A stretch of 13,404 nt of DNA from Gammaproteobacteria bacterium. Lineage in GTDB: Bacteria; Pseudomonadota; Gammaproteobacteria; DSM-19610. Numbering within the stretch: the stretch's first letter is position 1; each line of letters begins with the position of its first letter. Location: assembly GCA_011371465.1 (NCBI GenBank), contig DRQL01000317.1, positions 1 through 13,404 of the forward strand, written 5' to 3'. The notes under the pieces were generated by a model. That model searched no databases, was not told where the DNA came from, and saw only the letters and a list, made by a program, of their open reading frames with translations. This document shows positions 1 to 6,726 of this stretch, in pieces. A program made the position numbers and the translations under genes.

Positions 1-67
1 CGCGGACTTCCCCGTCTATGCCATTAGCTGGATCGTAGACGGTCCCACCACTCAGTTTGATCAGCAT
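1..67 (-). CDS. fhcA: Formyltransferase/hydrolase complex subunit A (FhcA), N-terminal fragment cut by window edge
   Basis: Only the first 22 codons are present, reading MLIKLSGGTVYDP followed by ANGIDGEVR. This matches the start of the FwdA/FhcA amidohydrolase family, where a 'GG.VYDP..G..GEVRD' opening is typical (family knowledge). In methylotrophs FhcA carries the hydrolase site that releases formate from formyl-methylofuran. The ATG is at 67-65 on the minus strand, preceded by a G-rich CGGGGGACC stretch that can serve as a ribosome binding site. It lies 14 bp downstream of the fhcB stop, so the two are almost certainly cotranscribed. The fragment is short, but the adjacent fhcB makes the call reliable. 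Confidence 0.85.
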   Translation of the reverse strand, partial: MLIKLSGGTVYDPANGIDGEVR

Positions 68-81
68 AACGGTCCCCCGGC

Positions 82-1365
82 CTATAGATGATCGGTGATG
101 GACTGCAAAACGCTGGATACAGGTAACAGGCCGGTGTTGCGTAGCGGTTTTAACGGCAGCACAACACCGGTGTCGCAGCGGAAAATGTTGCCGCTGTGGT
201 CGATCCCGGGCGTCGCGACCGGTATAAAAACCCGGGGCGGGATATCGCATTGCATACCGGCGCGGCCCAGGACGATCACATCCGTACCGGATTCCGGTGG
301 TGTTCGCCGGGTATCGAATGCCGATATCCACAGTAACAGATCCGTTTCCTGTTCGGATAGCAATCGCTCGGCCGAGAACAATACAGGGTCAAAATGCGGC
401 TTGCCCGCGGCCAGGCTGAAGCGGGTCGAAAAACCTGTTTGCCACGTTGAGACCTGCGCAAAAGTGTAGTCGCTGTCACTACCGCCGAGTGGTAAAGCCG
501 AACAACGGGTGGTGGCGTTCAGGTCCCTTACCAGTCCGCAGATTGCCTGTACGGTCAATTCGGCATGCGGGACGTCAAGTTCCGCATTGTTCCAGGTCAT
601 GACGCTGTAGCGGGCATCGCGCAGGCGCCGCACCAGTTCAAGCAACTCGCATTTCCGGATGCCAGCGACGCTTTCTGCCTGCAAAGGCTGGTCGTTTACC
701 AGGGCGCGAAGGGCCATGGCGACATCGCCGAATTGCCCGGGTATGCAGGGCAGGTGAGTTATCCGCCTGTTTCCGGACGGTATATCGACGGTATTGTGTT
801 CGCCGATCAGGACCAGTTCACGCTGTCCGGTGTCCTGTCCGAACATGGATTCCGCGTTGTTGAAAAAACGCTGGTAAAAACGCGGTGTGCGTCGTGATGT
901 TGCGTTGCCGAATACTACCAGCAGGTCAACACGATTGCGCACTTCGGTAAGCGTGGTCGTCATCCAGCCACTGTCCTGTATTGCCAGTGTATTGCGTAAC
1001 ATGGCCGTACTGTTCATGTGATCGAGCATGGCGCCGATGCGGTCTGCAAGGTGTAGCGTGGCACGCGCACCGGCAACATCTGTGGCCAGGCCGCCGAACA
1101 GCGGATATTGTGAATTGCGCAACAGGTTGGCAGCGTGGGTAAAAGCTTCGTCGAAGGAACAGGTGCGGCCGTGTATCTGTGGCTGGCGGTTGAGCGCGGT
1201 AACCGGGGGCAGCGATTGTTCGAATCCACTCCGACAAAGCGAGCAGTCGCTGTCCGCGACCTGCAGCTGTCCGTTATCGACCTGCACCGTCAGGTCATCA
1301 CAGCATAAACCACAGAATGTGCAGGTTACGTTGCGGTGAAGCCTGTTTATGGTGTGTGTCTCCAT
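82..1365 (-). CDS. fhcB: Formyltransferase/hydrolase complex subunit B (FhcB; formylmethanofuran dehydrogenase subunit B homologue)
   Basis: About 427 residues, homologous to archaeal FwdB/FmdB. With the ATG at 1365 the N-terminus reads METHTINRLHRNVTCTFCGL, followed by CCDDLTV. Cys15, Cys18, Cys21 and Cys22 are followed by a CSLC pair near residues 41-44. Archaeal FwdB uses an N-terminal Cys cluster for an iron-sulfur centre and carries the molybdenum/tungsten pterin. The bacterial Fhc complex does not oxidise formate and is thought to lack that metal site. The frame is open up to 1458, but I choose 1365 because the family similarity begins there and a promoter-like element lies at 1454-1469. 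No strong Shine-Dalgarno precedes either start. The gene is transcribed away from mptG and leads into fhcA after 14 bp; fhcD and fhcC presumably follow outside the window. Confidence 0.88.
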   Translation of the reverse strand: METHTINRLHRNVTCTFCGLCCDDLTVQVDNGQLQVADSDCSLCRSGFEQSLPPVTALNRQPQIHGRTCSFDEAFTHAANLLRNSQYPLFGGLATDVAGARATLHLADRIGAMLDHMNSTAMLRNTLAIQDSGWMTTTLTEVRNRVDLLVVFGNATSRRTPRFYQRFFNNAESMFGQDTGQRELVLIGEHNTVDIPSGNRRITHLPCIPGQFGDVAMALRALVNDQPLQAESVAGIRKCELLELVRRLRDARYSVMTWNNAELDVPHAELTVQAICGLVRDLNATTRCSALPLGGSDSDYTFAQVSTWQTGFSTRFSLAAGKPHFDPVLFSAERLLSEQETDLLLWISAFDTRRTPPESGTDVIVLGRAGMQCDIPPRVFIPVATPGIDHSGNIFRCDTGVVLPLKPLRNTGLLPVSSVLQSITDHL

Positions 1366-1453
1366 TTTGCTGCAACGTGTCTGAAGGCCGGTATTGGCAA
1401 GCCTGGTGTCCGCGTCAGGCGACACGGACACAGCGATTCTTTGCTGAGTGACC

Positions 1454-1469
1454 AGCATGGATCATGCCA
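1454..1469 (-). promoter_or_regulatory. Candidate sigma54 (-24/-12) promoter for fhcB
   Basis: Read on the minus strand the bases are TGGCATGATCCATGCT. The sigma54 consensus is TGGCACG-N4-TTGCW, so this differs at two positions (C to T, T to A). The required GG-N10-GC spacing is exact. The predicted start point is near 1443, giving a leader of roughly 78 nt before the ATG at 1365. Part of the match is an internal GCATG/CATGC repeat, which weakens it somewhat. Confidence 0.4.
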
Positions 1470-1481
1470 GTCGTCGCCAAT

Positions 1482-1507
1482 ATCAGGAATTACCCGCCCT
1501 GATCAGG
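1482..1507. repeat. ATCAGG direct repeats with CCTGATCAGG palindrome
   Basis: ATCAGG occurs at 1482-1487 and 1502-1507, 20 bp apart, about two helical turns. The flanking bases are also similar (ATTACCCGCC versus TAAAGCCCGC). The second copy lies in the palindrome CCTGATCAGG, and a related CTCAGG follows at 1519-1524. This could be a regulator binding site; no regulator is identified. Confidence 0.3.
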
Positions 1508-1528
1508 TAAAGCCCGCTCTCAGGCAGC

Positions 1529-1547
1529 TTTTCCGGGAACCGGAAAA
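1529..1547. promoter_or_regulatory. Perfect inverted repeat, candidate activator/operator site
   Basis: The arms TTTTCCGG and CCGGAAAA are exactly complementary around a GAA spacer. No T-run follows the right-hand arm on the plus strand, and on the minus strand the T-run precedes the stem, so it does not read as an intrinsic terminator. It sits between the two divergent sigma54-like elements, about 95 bp upstream of the predicted fhcB start point and 177 bp upstream of that of mptG. Both distances are usual for an enhancer-binding protein site. Confidence 0.4.
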
Positions 1548-1688
1548 AATGCGCCTGTGCCACTGTCACGGCTATCGTGCACAAACTGTTACAACCTGGG
1601 TCAAGAGGCGTTACACACTGTTGCATCGGTATCGCAGTGCGTCACGGATCACTGCCCAAGTAGCGTGAAAACACAGGAAATACTTAAC

Positions 1689-1704
1689 TGGCATGCACGT
1701 TGCT
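1689..1704 (+). promoter_or_regulatory. Candidate sigma54 (-24/-12) promoter for the mptG-fae operon
   Basis: The bases TGGCATGCACGTTGCT match the sigma54 consensus TGGCACG-N4-TTGCW at every specified position but one (C to T), with exact GG-N10-GC spacing. The predicted start point falls at about 1714-1716, directly on the ATG at 1716. The transcript would then be leaderless, or translation would begin at a downstream GTG (1755). Confidence 0.5.
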
Positions 1705-1715
1705 CTAGTTCATGC

Positions 1716-2741
1716 ATGCGTAATACACCGGCTTACGATACACAGTTCGAATCCGTGCGGGTGGAGGCGCCGGCACGTCTTCACCTGGGTTTTATGGATC
1801 TGAACGGGAGTCTTGGACGCCGTTTCGGCAGTCTGGGCCTCACCCTGGAAGGCATCGCCACCGAAATCGAAGTCCGCCCCTGCCGTACGTTGCAGGTTGA
1901 AGGTCCGGTTTCGGCGCAAGCGCGCGTGCTGGGCTGCGCAGCTACCCTGATCGAAAAACTTGGACTGCCACGCGGCGTGTGTATAAGGATCCACCGTGCC
2001 ATTCCCGATCATGTCGGTCTGGGCTCCGGTACTCAGCTGACTTTAGCGGTCGCCGTCGCTCTGACGCGCCTTTATGGCATTGATTTGACGACGCGTCGCG
2101 TGGCAAAACTGATGAACAGAGGTGCGCGTTCCGGTATCGGCATCGGCGCTTTCGATGCGGGCGGTTTCTTAATTGACGGTGGACGCGGGGCCAGGAATGT
2201 TCCACCGCCGGTGATTTTACACACCGCATTTCCCGAAACCTGGCGATTGTTACTGGTTTTTGACGAGAGCGGTACCGGTATCCATGGCAGCGAGGAAAAG
2301 GCGGCCTTCAGGGCGCTGCCGGTATTTCCCGCACACCAGGCTGCGACGCTTTGCCGACTGGTGATGATGCAGGCTCTGCCTGCACTCGCGGAACAGGATT
2401 GCGAGAGTTTCGGTAATGCAATCAGTCGGCTGCAACAGGTGGTCGGCGATTATTTCGCGCCGGCGCAGTGCGGACGTTATGCCAGCCCGGAAGTGGCCCG
2501 GGTGCTGGACTGGCTGGCGGAACAGGACATCAGCGGCGTTGGTCAGAGCTCCTGGGGACCCACCGGCTTCGCCATTATCGACAGCCAGTTGCGTGCTGAT
2601 GCCTTGCTGCGGGCCGCAGAGGAACGATTCAGTGACAATCCCCGGCTGCGTTTTACGCTCTGCCGTGCCCGTAATCGCGGCAGTCGCATCAGGACAGTGC
2701 GGAAATCTGCGTCACATATGGTTTTGCGTGCTGCCATGTAA
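1716..2741 (+). CDS. mptG: Beta-ribofuranosylaminobenzene 5'-phosphate synthase (MptG)
   Basis: 341 residues in the GHMP-kinase-like family. The enzyme condenses p-aminobenzoate (archaeal enzymes use 4-hydroxybenzoate) with PRPP, releasing CO2 and PPi, the first committed step to H4MPT. Visible family marks are APARLHLGFMDLNG near residues 18-31, followed by the LGRRFGSLGL segment, the GHMP-type glycine loop PDHVGLGSGTQLTLAVA (97-113), RSGIGIGAFDAGGFLIDGG (138-156) and GQSSWGPTGF (276-285). The frame is open from 1557, but nothing upstream of 1716 looks like the family. GTG at 1755 would leave only five residues before the APARLH motif and is a real alternative. No clear Shine-Dalgarno is present for any start. 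It opens the rightward operon; mtdB follows after 23 bp. Confidence 0.9.
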   Translation: MRNTPAYDTQFESVRVEAPARLHLGFMDLNGSLGRRFGSLGLTLEGIATEIEVRPCRTLQVEGPVSAQARVLGCAATLIEKLGLPRGVCIRIHRAIPDHVGLGSGTQLTLAVAVALTRLYGIDLTTRRVAKLMNRGARSGIGIGAFDAGGFLIDGGRGARNVPPPVILHTAFPETWRLLLVFDESGTGIHGSEEKAAFRALPVFPAHQAATLCRLVMMQALPALAEQDCESFGNAISRLQQVVGDYFAPAQCGRYASPEVARVLDWLAEQDISGVGQSSWGPTGFAIIDSQLRADALLRAAEERFSDNPRLRFTLCRARNRGSRIRTVRKSASHMVLRAAM

Positions 2742-2764
2742 GGCTGTGTTACAGGAATAAAGGA

Positions 2765-3670
2765 ATGAGCAATCCCTACATATTGCACATGATTACCCCG
2801 GCCAAAAATCTCAGCCCGTTTGATGTGAACATGGCTGTTGATGCCGGATGGACGACGGTGGTTCCCTACACACAGGTTGCAACGGCGGAAGTGAACGGCC
2901 TGGTACAGGATGCGATTTTCTCTCGCGGCCCCAAAAATGTGTGCCGCACGGGTATGTTTATCGGTGGTCGCGATGCCAGTGAAGCAATGGATATGTTACA
3001 GCTGGCGCAAAATGCAATGGTACCCCCTTTTGAGATTTCCGTGTTCGCCGATCCCAGCGGCGCTTTTACGACAGCGGCCGCCCTGATTGCCGCTGTCGAA
3101 CAGCAGTTGCATAAAGTACACGCTACCAGCCTGGCCGGCCAGCGTGTCTGCATCTTTGGCGGTACGGGGCCTGTGGGGCAGGTGGCTTCTGTACTTGCAG
3201 CGCGCACCGGTGCAACAGTTTCCATTGTCGGTCACAAGAGCGACGAGCACCCGCGCCAGGTGGCTGCAGAATGCAAGCAACGCTATAACGTTGATCTCGA
3301 AGCGGCGGACGGCAGCAGCGATACACTGAAAGAACAAGTAGTCGCGGACGCCGATGTGGTGCTCGGTGCCGCCAGGGCAGGAGTGCAGGTGCTGTCAGGC
3401 CGGAACCTGAGTGCCGCGAAAAAACTCAAGGTGGCGGCGGATCTGAACGCGGTTCCGCCGCCAGGTATCGAAGGCGTGGGACTGATGGATGACGGCAAGG
3501 TGCTTGAAGGCCTGCACGGTGCCGTCGGGATCGGTGCGCTGGCTGTAGGCAACATCAAGTACCAGGTTCAGCAGGCATTGCTTCAGGACATGGTGGTCAA
3601 GGGGAAGCCCCAGTATCTGGATTTTGAATACGCATTTGAGCGGGCCAGGGCCTATGTTACGCAACACTGA
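2765..3670 (+). CDS. mtdB: NAD(P)-dependent methylene-tetrahydromethanopterin dehydrogenase (MtdB)
   Basis: 301 residues, the usual size. MtdB oxidises methylene-H4MPT to methenyl-H4MPT in the cytoplasm, reducing NAD+ or NADP+. The N-terminal half holds the pterin-binding region (HMITPAKNLSPFDVNMAVDAGW, in the first 29 residues, and the CRTGMFIGGRD segment at 60-70). A Rossmann fold begins with CIFGGTGPVGQVAS (129-142), and LHGAVGIGALAVGNIK follows at 250-265. The ATG is preceded by AGGA at 2753-2756, 8 nt upstream. The closely related MtdA also uses methylene-H4F; the presence of mch, fae and mptG around it favours MtdB. Its last 17 nt overlap the start of the next gene. Confidence 0.92.
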   Translation: MSNPYILHMITPAKNLSPFDVNMAVDAGWTTVVPYTQVATAEVNGLVQDAIFSRGPKNVCRTGMFIGGRDASEAMDMLQLAQNAMVPPFEISVFADPSGAFTTAAALIAAVEQQLHKVHATSLAGQRVCIFGGTGPVGQVASVLAARTGATVSIVGHKSDEHPRQVAAECKQRYNVDLEAADGSSDTLKEQVVADADVVLGAARAGVQVLSGRNLSAAKKLKVAADLNAVPPPGIEGVGLMDDGKVLEGLHGAVGIGALAVGNIKYQVQQALLQDMVVKGKPQYLDFEYAFERARAYVTQH

Positions 3671-4817
3671 CCCGATCCTGATTGTTGCCCTGTCCGGACG
3701 TGCGCTGGCGCGGTCGGCGCATGCCGCGATGATCCCGGTTACTGTGCTTGATGTGTTTTGCGACGTGGATACGCAGGTGTGGGCGAATTCCGTCAACCGC
3801 GTCGGCAGCCTGTCCGGTGGGATAGAGTTTCGGCGTCTGCCGGAAATGGCGGACCGTCTTTGTCCACCCCGGCGTTGTGCCGGTGTGGTGTATGGTGCCG
3901 GTTTTGAAGCCTGTCCCCAGGTGCTTTCGGTGTTAAGCGAGAGGCGCGAGCTGTTTGGCAATGAGGCACAGGTGCTGGCGGATATCTGCACGCCGAAAAA
4001 ATTCTTTTCCACACTGGCACAGCTGGGTGTGCCGTTCCCGGAAGTGCGCTTCCGGCGTCCGTCCAGCCCGCACGGCTGGCTGGCGAAACGTGCCGGTGCC
4101 AGTGGTGGTATGCACGTACAGGAAGCCCGCCGTACCAGCGGACAGCACGGTTGTTATTACCAGCGCCGGGTGCCGGGCCGTGTGATGTCGCTACTGTTCC
4201 TCGCCAACGGTCGTGCAGCAGACGTCGTCGGAGTCAGCGAACTGTGGAATGCCGGGATCGCAAGCGCACCTTACGGCTACGGAGGCGCAGTATCACATCA
4301 ACGTGTCAGCGCATCGCTGTACAAAGACTTCCGACAACTGGTTTATACCCTGACGCGGCAATGGAACCTGCGCGGTCTGAATGGTGTCGACCTGGTCGTC
4401 GATGGCAATGACTTCAAGGTGCTGGAAGTTAATGCCCGTCCTACAGCCACTGCCGAGCTTTACGATTACGAAAGTCGCAGGAGCCTGTTCAGGCAGCACC
4501 TAGACGCGTGTCGTGGCGCTGCATTGAGCAGACGCTACCGTGTTGAGCGTATGTACGCGCACCGGGTGATATACGCGCAACGCGATTTCAGTATCCCTCA
4601 CGAATTCAGCTGGCCTAACTGGTGCAGTGACCGGCCCGCGGCAGGAACTGACATCCGTCGTGGCGAGCCGGTGTGCACAGTACACGCCAGCGGCAACAGC
4701 CCGTTCGGTTTGAACGGCTTCCTGAAGCGTCGTGCCCGATTTATACGGGAGACATTCGAGCCGGCCTGCACATCTCCTGATACCGTTAGCGTATACCGGT
4801 CGGGGGTCTGTTCATGA
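3654..4817 (+). CDS. ATP-grasp protein of the H4MPT cluster (Orf17-type, predicted carboligase)
   Basis: 387 residues from the ATG at 3654, which overlaps mtdB by 17 nt; a TTG at 3624 is less likely. ATP-grasp features are WLAKRAGASGGMHV (142-155), YYQRRVPGR (168-176), a GLNGVDLVVDG strand (241-251) and VLEVNARPTAT (256-266) with the Glu/Asn metal ligands. The C-terminal 90 residues, including RRGEPVCTVHASG (335-347), resemble the tail domain of predicted ATP-dependent carboligases related to biotin carboxylase. It corresponds in position and type to what is called orf17 in Methylobacterium, where it is linked to the H4MPT pathway but has no firm biochemical function. It probably forms an amide or peptide bond in H4MPT or methylofuran assembly. 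The stop overlaps the mch ATG (ATGA). Confidence 0.8.
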   Translation: MLRNTDPILIVALSGRALARSAHAAMIPVTVLDVFCDVDTQVWANSVNRVGSLSGGIEFRRLPEMADRLCPPRRCAGVVYGAGFEACPQVLSVLSERRELFGNEAQVLADICTPKKFFSTLAQLGVPFPEVRFRRPSSPHGWLAKRAGASGGMHVQEARRTSGQHGCYYQRRVPGRVMSLLFLANGRAADVVGVSELWNAGIASAPYGYGGAVSHQRVSASLYKDFRQLVYTLTRQWNLRGLNGVDLVVDGNDFKVLEVNARPTATAELYDYESRRSLFRQHLDACRGAALSRRYRVERMYAHRVIYAQRDFSIPHEFSWPNWCSDRPAAGTDIRRGEPVCTVHASGNSPFGLNGFLKRRARFIRETFEPACTSPDTVSVYRSGVCS

Positions 4818-5818
4818 CAGCCAAAGGAATGGAATCCATTCATTCTGTGGGTGGTTATCCCAGTATCAACCGGTTAACGATGCCTATGCTGGATGTCCTG
4901 TGTCGCGATGCGGCGCAGTTACGTATTGTCGAACAGCATTTGCTCAACGGGTGCCGGGTGATCGATGCCGGTATTAATACGCCCGGCGGGCTGGAAGCAG
5001 GGCGACGAATTGCCGAGCTCTGCATGGGTGGTCTGGGTCGTATCACACTAAATGGCGACGGGAAGATCGGGCGCTGGCCTGTAAGTATCAATGTGCATAG
5101 CTGCGATCCGGTGCTTGCCTGCCTGGGTAGCCAGTATGCTGGCTGGAGCCTGGCGTACGGCGAGGGAAAAGAAGCTTTCCATGCGCTGGCTTCGGGGCCG
5201 GGCCGTGTGCTGGCCGGCAAGGAAGAGCTTTTCAATCAACTGGCCTACTGCGACAGGAGTGACACCACCTTCCTGGTGCTGGAAGTCGACCGGCTTCCTC
5301 CCACAGGCCTTAGCGAAAAGATCGCGCGTGACTGCGCAATTGATGTTTCCGGGCTGACCTTGATACTGACGCCCAACCATAGTCTGGCCGGTACCACCCA
5401 GGTCGTAGCGCGAGTGCTCGAGGTAGCTATGCACAAGGCACATGCACTGGGTTTCCCGCTGCACGATATTATCGACGGTGCCGGCAGTGCGCCACTGTCG
5501 CCGCCGTCACCGGATTTCGTAACCGGCATGGGTCGGACTAATGATGCCATTCTGTATGGCGGCCATGTCCACCTGTACGTCAAGGGCAGTGACCAGGCCG
5601 CCCGTGATCTGGCCGAACGTTTGCCCAGTGCCTCTTCTCGTGATTACGGCAAGCCCTTTGCCGAGGTGTTCGAGGAGTACAATCATGACTTCTTCGCCAT
5701 CGACCCCATGTTGTTCAGCCCGGCACAGGTCACGGTATCCAGCCTGGAAAGCGGCAATACCTTTCATGCCGGCGTTGTCGACGAACAGATTCTGAACCAT
5801 TCATTTGGGGCGCACTGA
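4814..5818 (+). CDS. mch: Methenyl-tetrahydromethanopterin cyclohydrolase (Mch)
   Basis: 334 residues, close to the family's usual 315-325 plus a short N-terminal tail. Mch hydrolyses methenyl-H4MPT to N5-formyl-H4MPT. Family signatures are PSINRLTMPMLDVL (16-29), DAGINTPGGLEAGRRIAELCMGG (starting at 51), YGEGKEAFHALASGPGR (115-131) and DGAGSAPLSPPSPDF (221-235), followed by MGRTNDAILYGG. Start chosen at 4814 because it makes an ATGA overlap with the preceding gene and has a GGGGG stretch upstream; the ATG at 4829 has an AAAGGA directly abutting it, too close for use. The stop shares its A with the next ATG (TGATG), so expression is likely coupled. Confidence 0.95.
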   Translation: MTAKGMESIHSVGGYPSINRLTMPMLDVLCRDAAQLRIVEQHLLNGCRVIDAGINTPGGLEAGRRIAELCMGGLGRITLNGDGKIGRWPVSINVHSCDPVLACLGSQYAGWSLAYGEGKEAFHALASGPGRVLAGKEELFNQLAYCDRSDTTFLVLEVDRLPPTGLSEKIARDCAIDVSGLTLILTPNHSLAGTTQVVARVLEVAMHKAHALGFPLHDIIDGAGSAPLSPPSPDFVTGMGRTNDAILYGGHVHLYVKGSDQAARDLAERLPSASSRDYGKPFAEVFEEYNHDFFAIDPMLFSPAQVTVSSLESGNTFHAGVVDEQILNHSFGAH

Positions 5819-6726
5819 TGAACCTGCGTATCGCATTGATTACTGATGATCCGGGTTGGCACGGCGCACGCCTGTGCGAAGCATTTACCGCGCGTGGCTC
5901 CAGTGTGCGGGTGGTTTCATTGCGTGATTGCGCTATCGACCTGGTGAGCAAGACACACGGATTGCGTGTGCCGGGTTTTGAGAGTTGTCTTCCGGATGGA
6001 GTGTTTGTACGCGGTGTTCCCGGCGGCACGCTGCAACAGGTGGTGTTGTATCTGGATGTACTGCACGCACTGGAGGCCATGGATATTCCGGTTTATAACA
6101 ATGGCCGCGCTATTGAGCGCAGTGTCGATAAAGGCATGACCAGCCTGTTGTTGCAGCGTGCCGGCATTCCCGTGCCACCCACCTGGGTGGTCTCTTCAGC
6201 TGAATACGGGCAGCGGATCTGGGCACAGGAGCGGGATGCAGGGCATCGGCTGGTAGTAAAGCCCCTGTTCGGTTCTCAGGGACAGGGCCTGGTACGGTTG
6301 TCCGGGGACGATGTATTGCCGCCGCTTGCGGATTATCAGGGGGTCTATTACCTGCAGCGTTTTGTCGAAGGCGAGCGTTTTGACTGGCGTGTGTTTGTCG
6401 TCAATGGCAGAGCCAGGGCCTGCATGCAGCGTCACGGCGAACACTGGATCAATAATGTTGCCAGGGGCGCGGTCTGTACGCTGGCGCCACGGGACCGGAA
6501 GCTGGAAGCGCTCGCGGAAGCAGCAGCAGGCGCGCTGGCCATGGATTATGCCGGTGTAGATCTGATGCGTGACGAATGTGGGAAGTTGCAGGTTATCGAG
6601 ATTAACAGCATGCCGGCGTGGAAAGGCCTACAGGCGGCTTGCGGTATCGATGTGGCAGACTGCCTGGTTGAAGATTTCCACAACCGTTATATGCAGCGGG
6701 AAGACATTGTGGCGGTCAGCGAATGA
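5818..6726 (+). CDS. RimK-like ATP-grasp ligase of the H4MPT cluster (Orf5-type, MptN-like)
   Basis: 302 residues of the RimK/MptN/CofF type, which add glutamate to a carboxyl group. Motifs in order: NNGRAIERSVDKGMTSLLLQ (94-113) with the family's 'K..t...L...G.p.P', LVVKPLFGSQGQGLVRL (145-161) as the ATP-binding loop, FDWRVFVVNGRA (188-199), ALAMDYAGVDLM (239-250) and VIEINSMPAWKGLQ (259-272) carrying the metal ligands. Archaeal MptN adds alpha-L-glutamate to tetrahydrosarcinapterin precursors. Bacterial dephospho-H4MPT lacks that tail, whereas methylofuran of Methylobacterium carries many alpha- and gamma-linked glutamates, so a role in methylofuran polyglutamylation is attractive (inference). 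It sits between mch and the CitG-like gene with overlapping stop/start codons at both ends. Confidence 0.82.
   Translation: MNLRIALITDDPGWHGARLCEAFTARGSSVRVVSLRDCAIDLVSKTHGLRVPGFESCLPDGVFVRGVPGGTLQQVVLYLDVLHALEAMDIPVYNNGRAIERSVDKGMTSLLLQRAGIPVPPTWVVSSAEYGQRIWAQERDAGHRLVVKPLFGSQGQGLVRLSGDDVLPPLADYQGVYYLQRFVEGERFDWRVFVVNGRARACMQRHGEHWINNVARGAVCTLAPRDRKLEALAEAAAGALAMDYAGVDLMRDECGKLQVIEINSMPAWKGLQAACGIDVADCLVEDFHNRYMQREDIVAVSE

Larger units (their letters stand above)
1366..1715. promoter_or_regulatory. 350-bp divergent control region between fhcB and mptG
   Basis: This non-coding stretch separates the leftward fhc genes from the rightward mptG-fae operon. Open frames run through it from both sides (to 1458 on minus, from 1557 on plus), but their extra residues resemble neither FhcB nor MptG. 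It contains a sigma54-like element for each direction, a perfect inverted repeat at 1529-1547, and repeated ATCAGG words with a palindrome (CCTGATCAGG, 1498-1507). I saw no convincing sigma70 -35/-10 pair in either direction. These parts are also listed separately. Confidence 0.6.

Noticed and set aside
1366..1458. N-terminal extension of FhcB (31 residues from an ATG at 1458)
   Set aside because: The extra residues are unlike the family, no Shine-Dalgarno precedes it, and the ATG itself lies in the sigma54-like element.
1529..1550. Hairpin at the dyad as a transcription terminator for fhcB or mptG
   Set aside because: It lies upstream of both genes, and the A/T-runs are on the wrong side of the stem for termination in either direction.
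1557..1715. 53-residue N-terminal extension of MptG, or a small upstream gene
   Set aside because: The composition looks non-coding, no family similarity is visible, and it spans the promoter-like element.
3395..4012. 205-codon minus-strand frame across mtdB and the ATP-grasp gene
   Set aside because: It crosses two well-supported genes and has no recognisable sequence.
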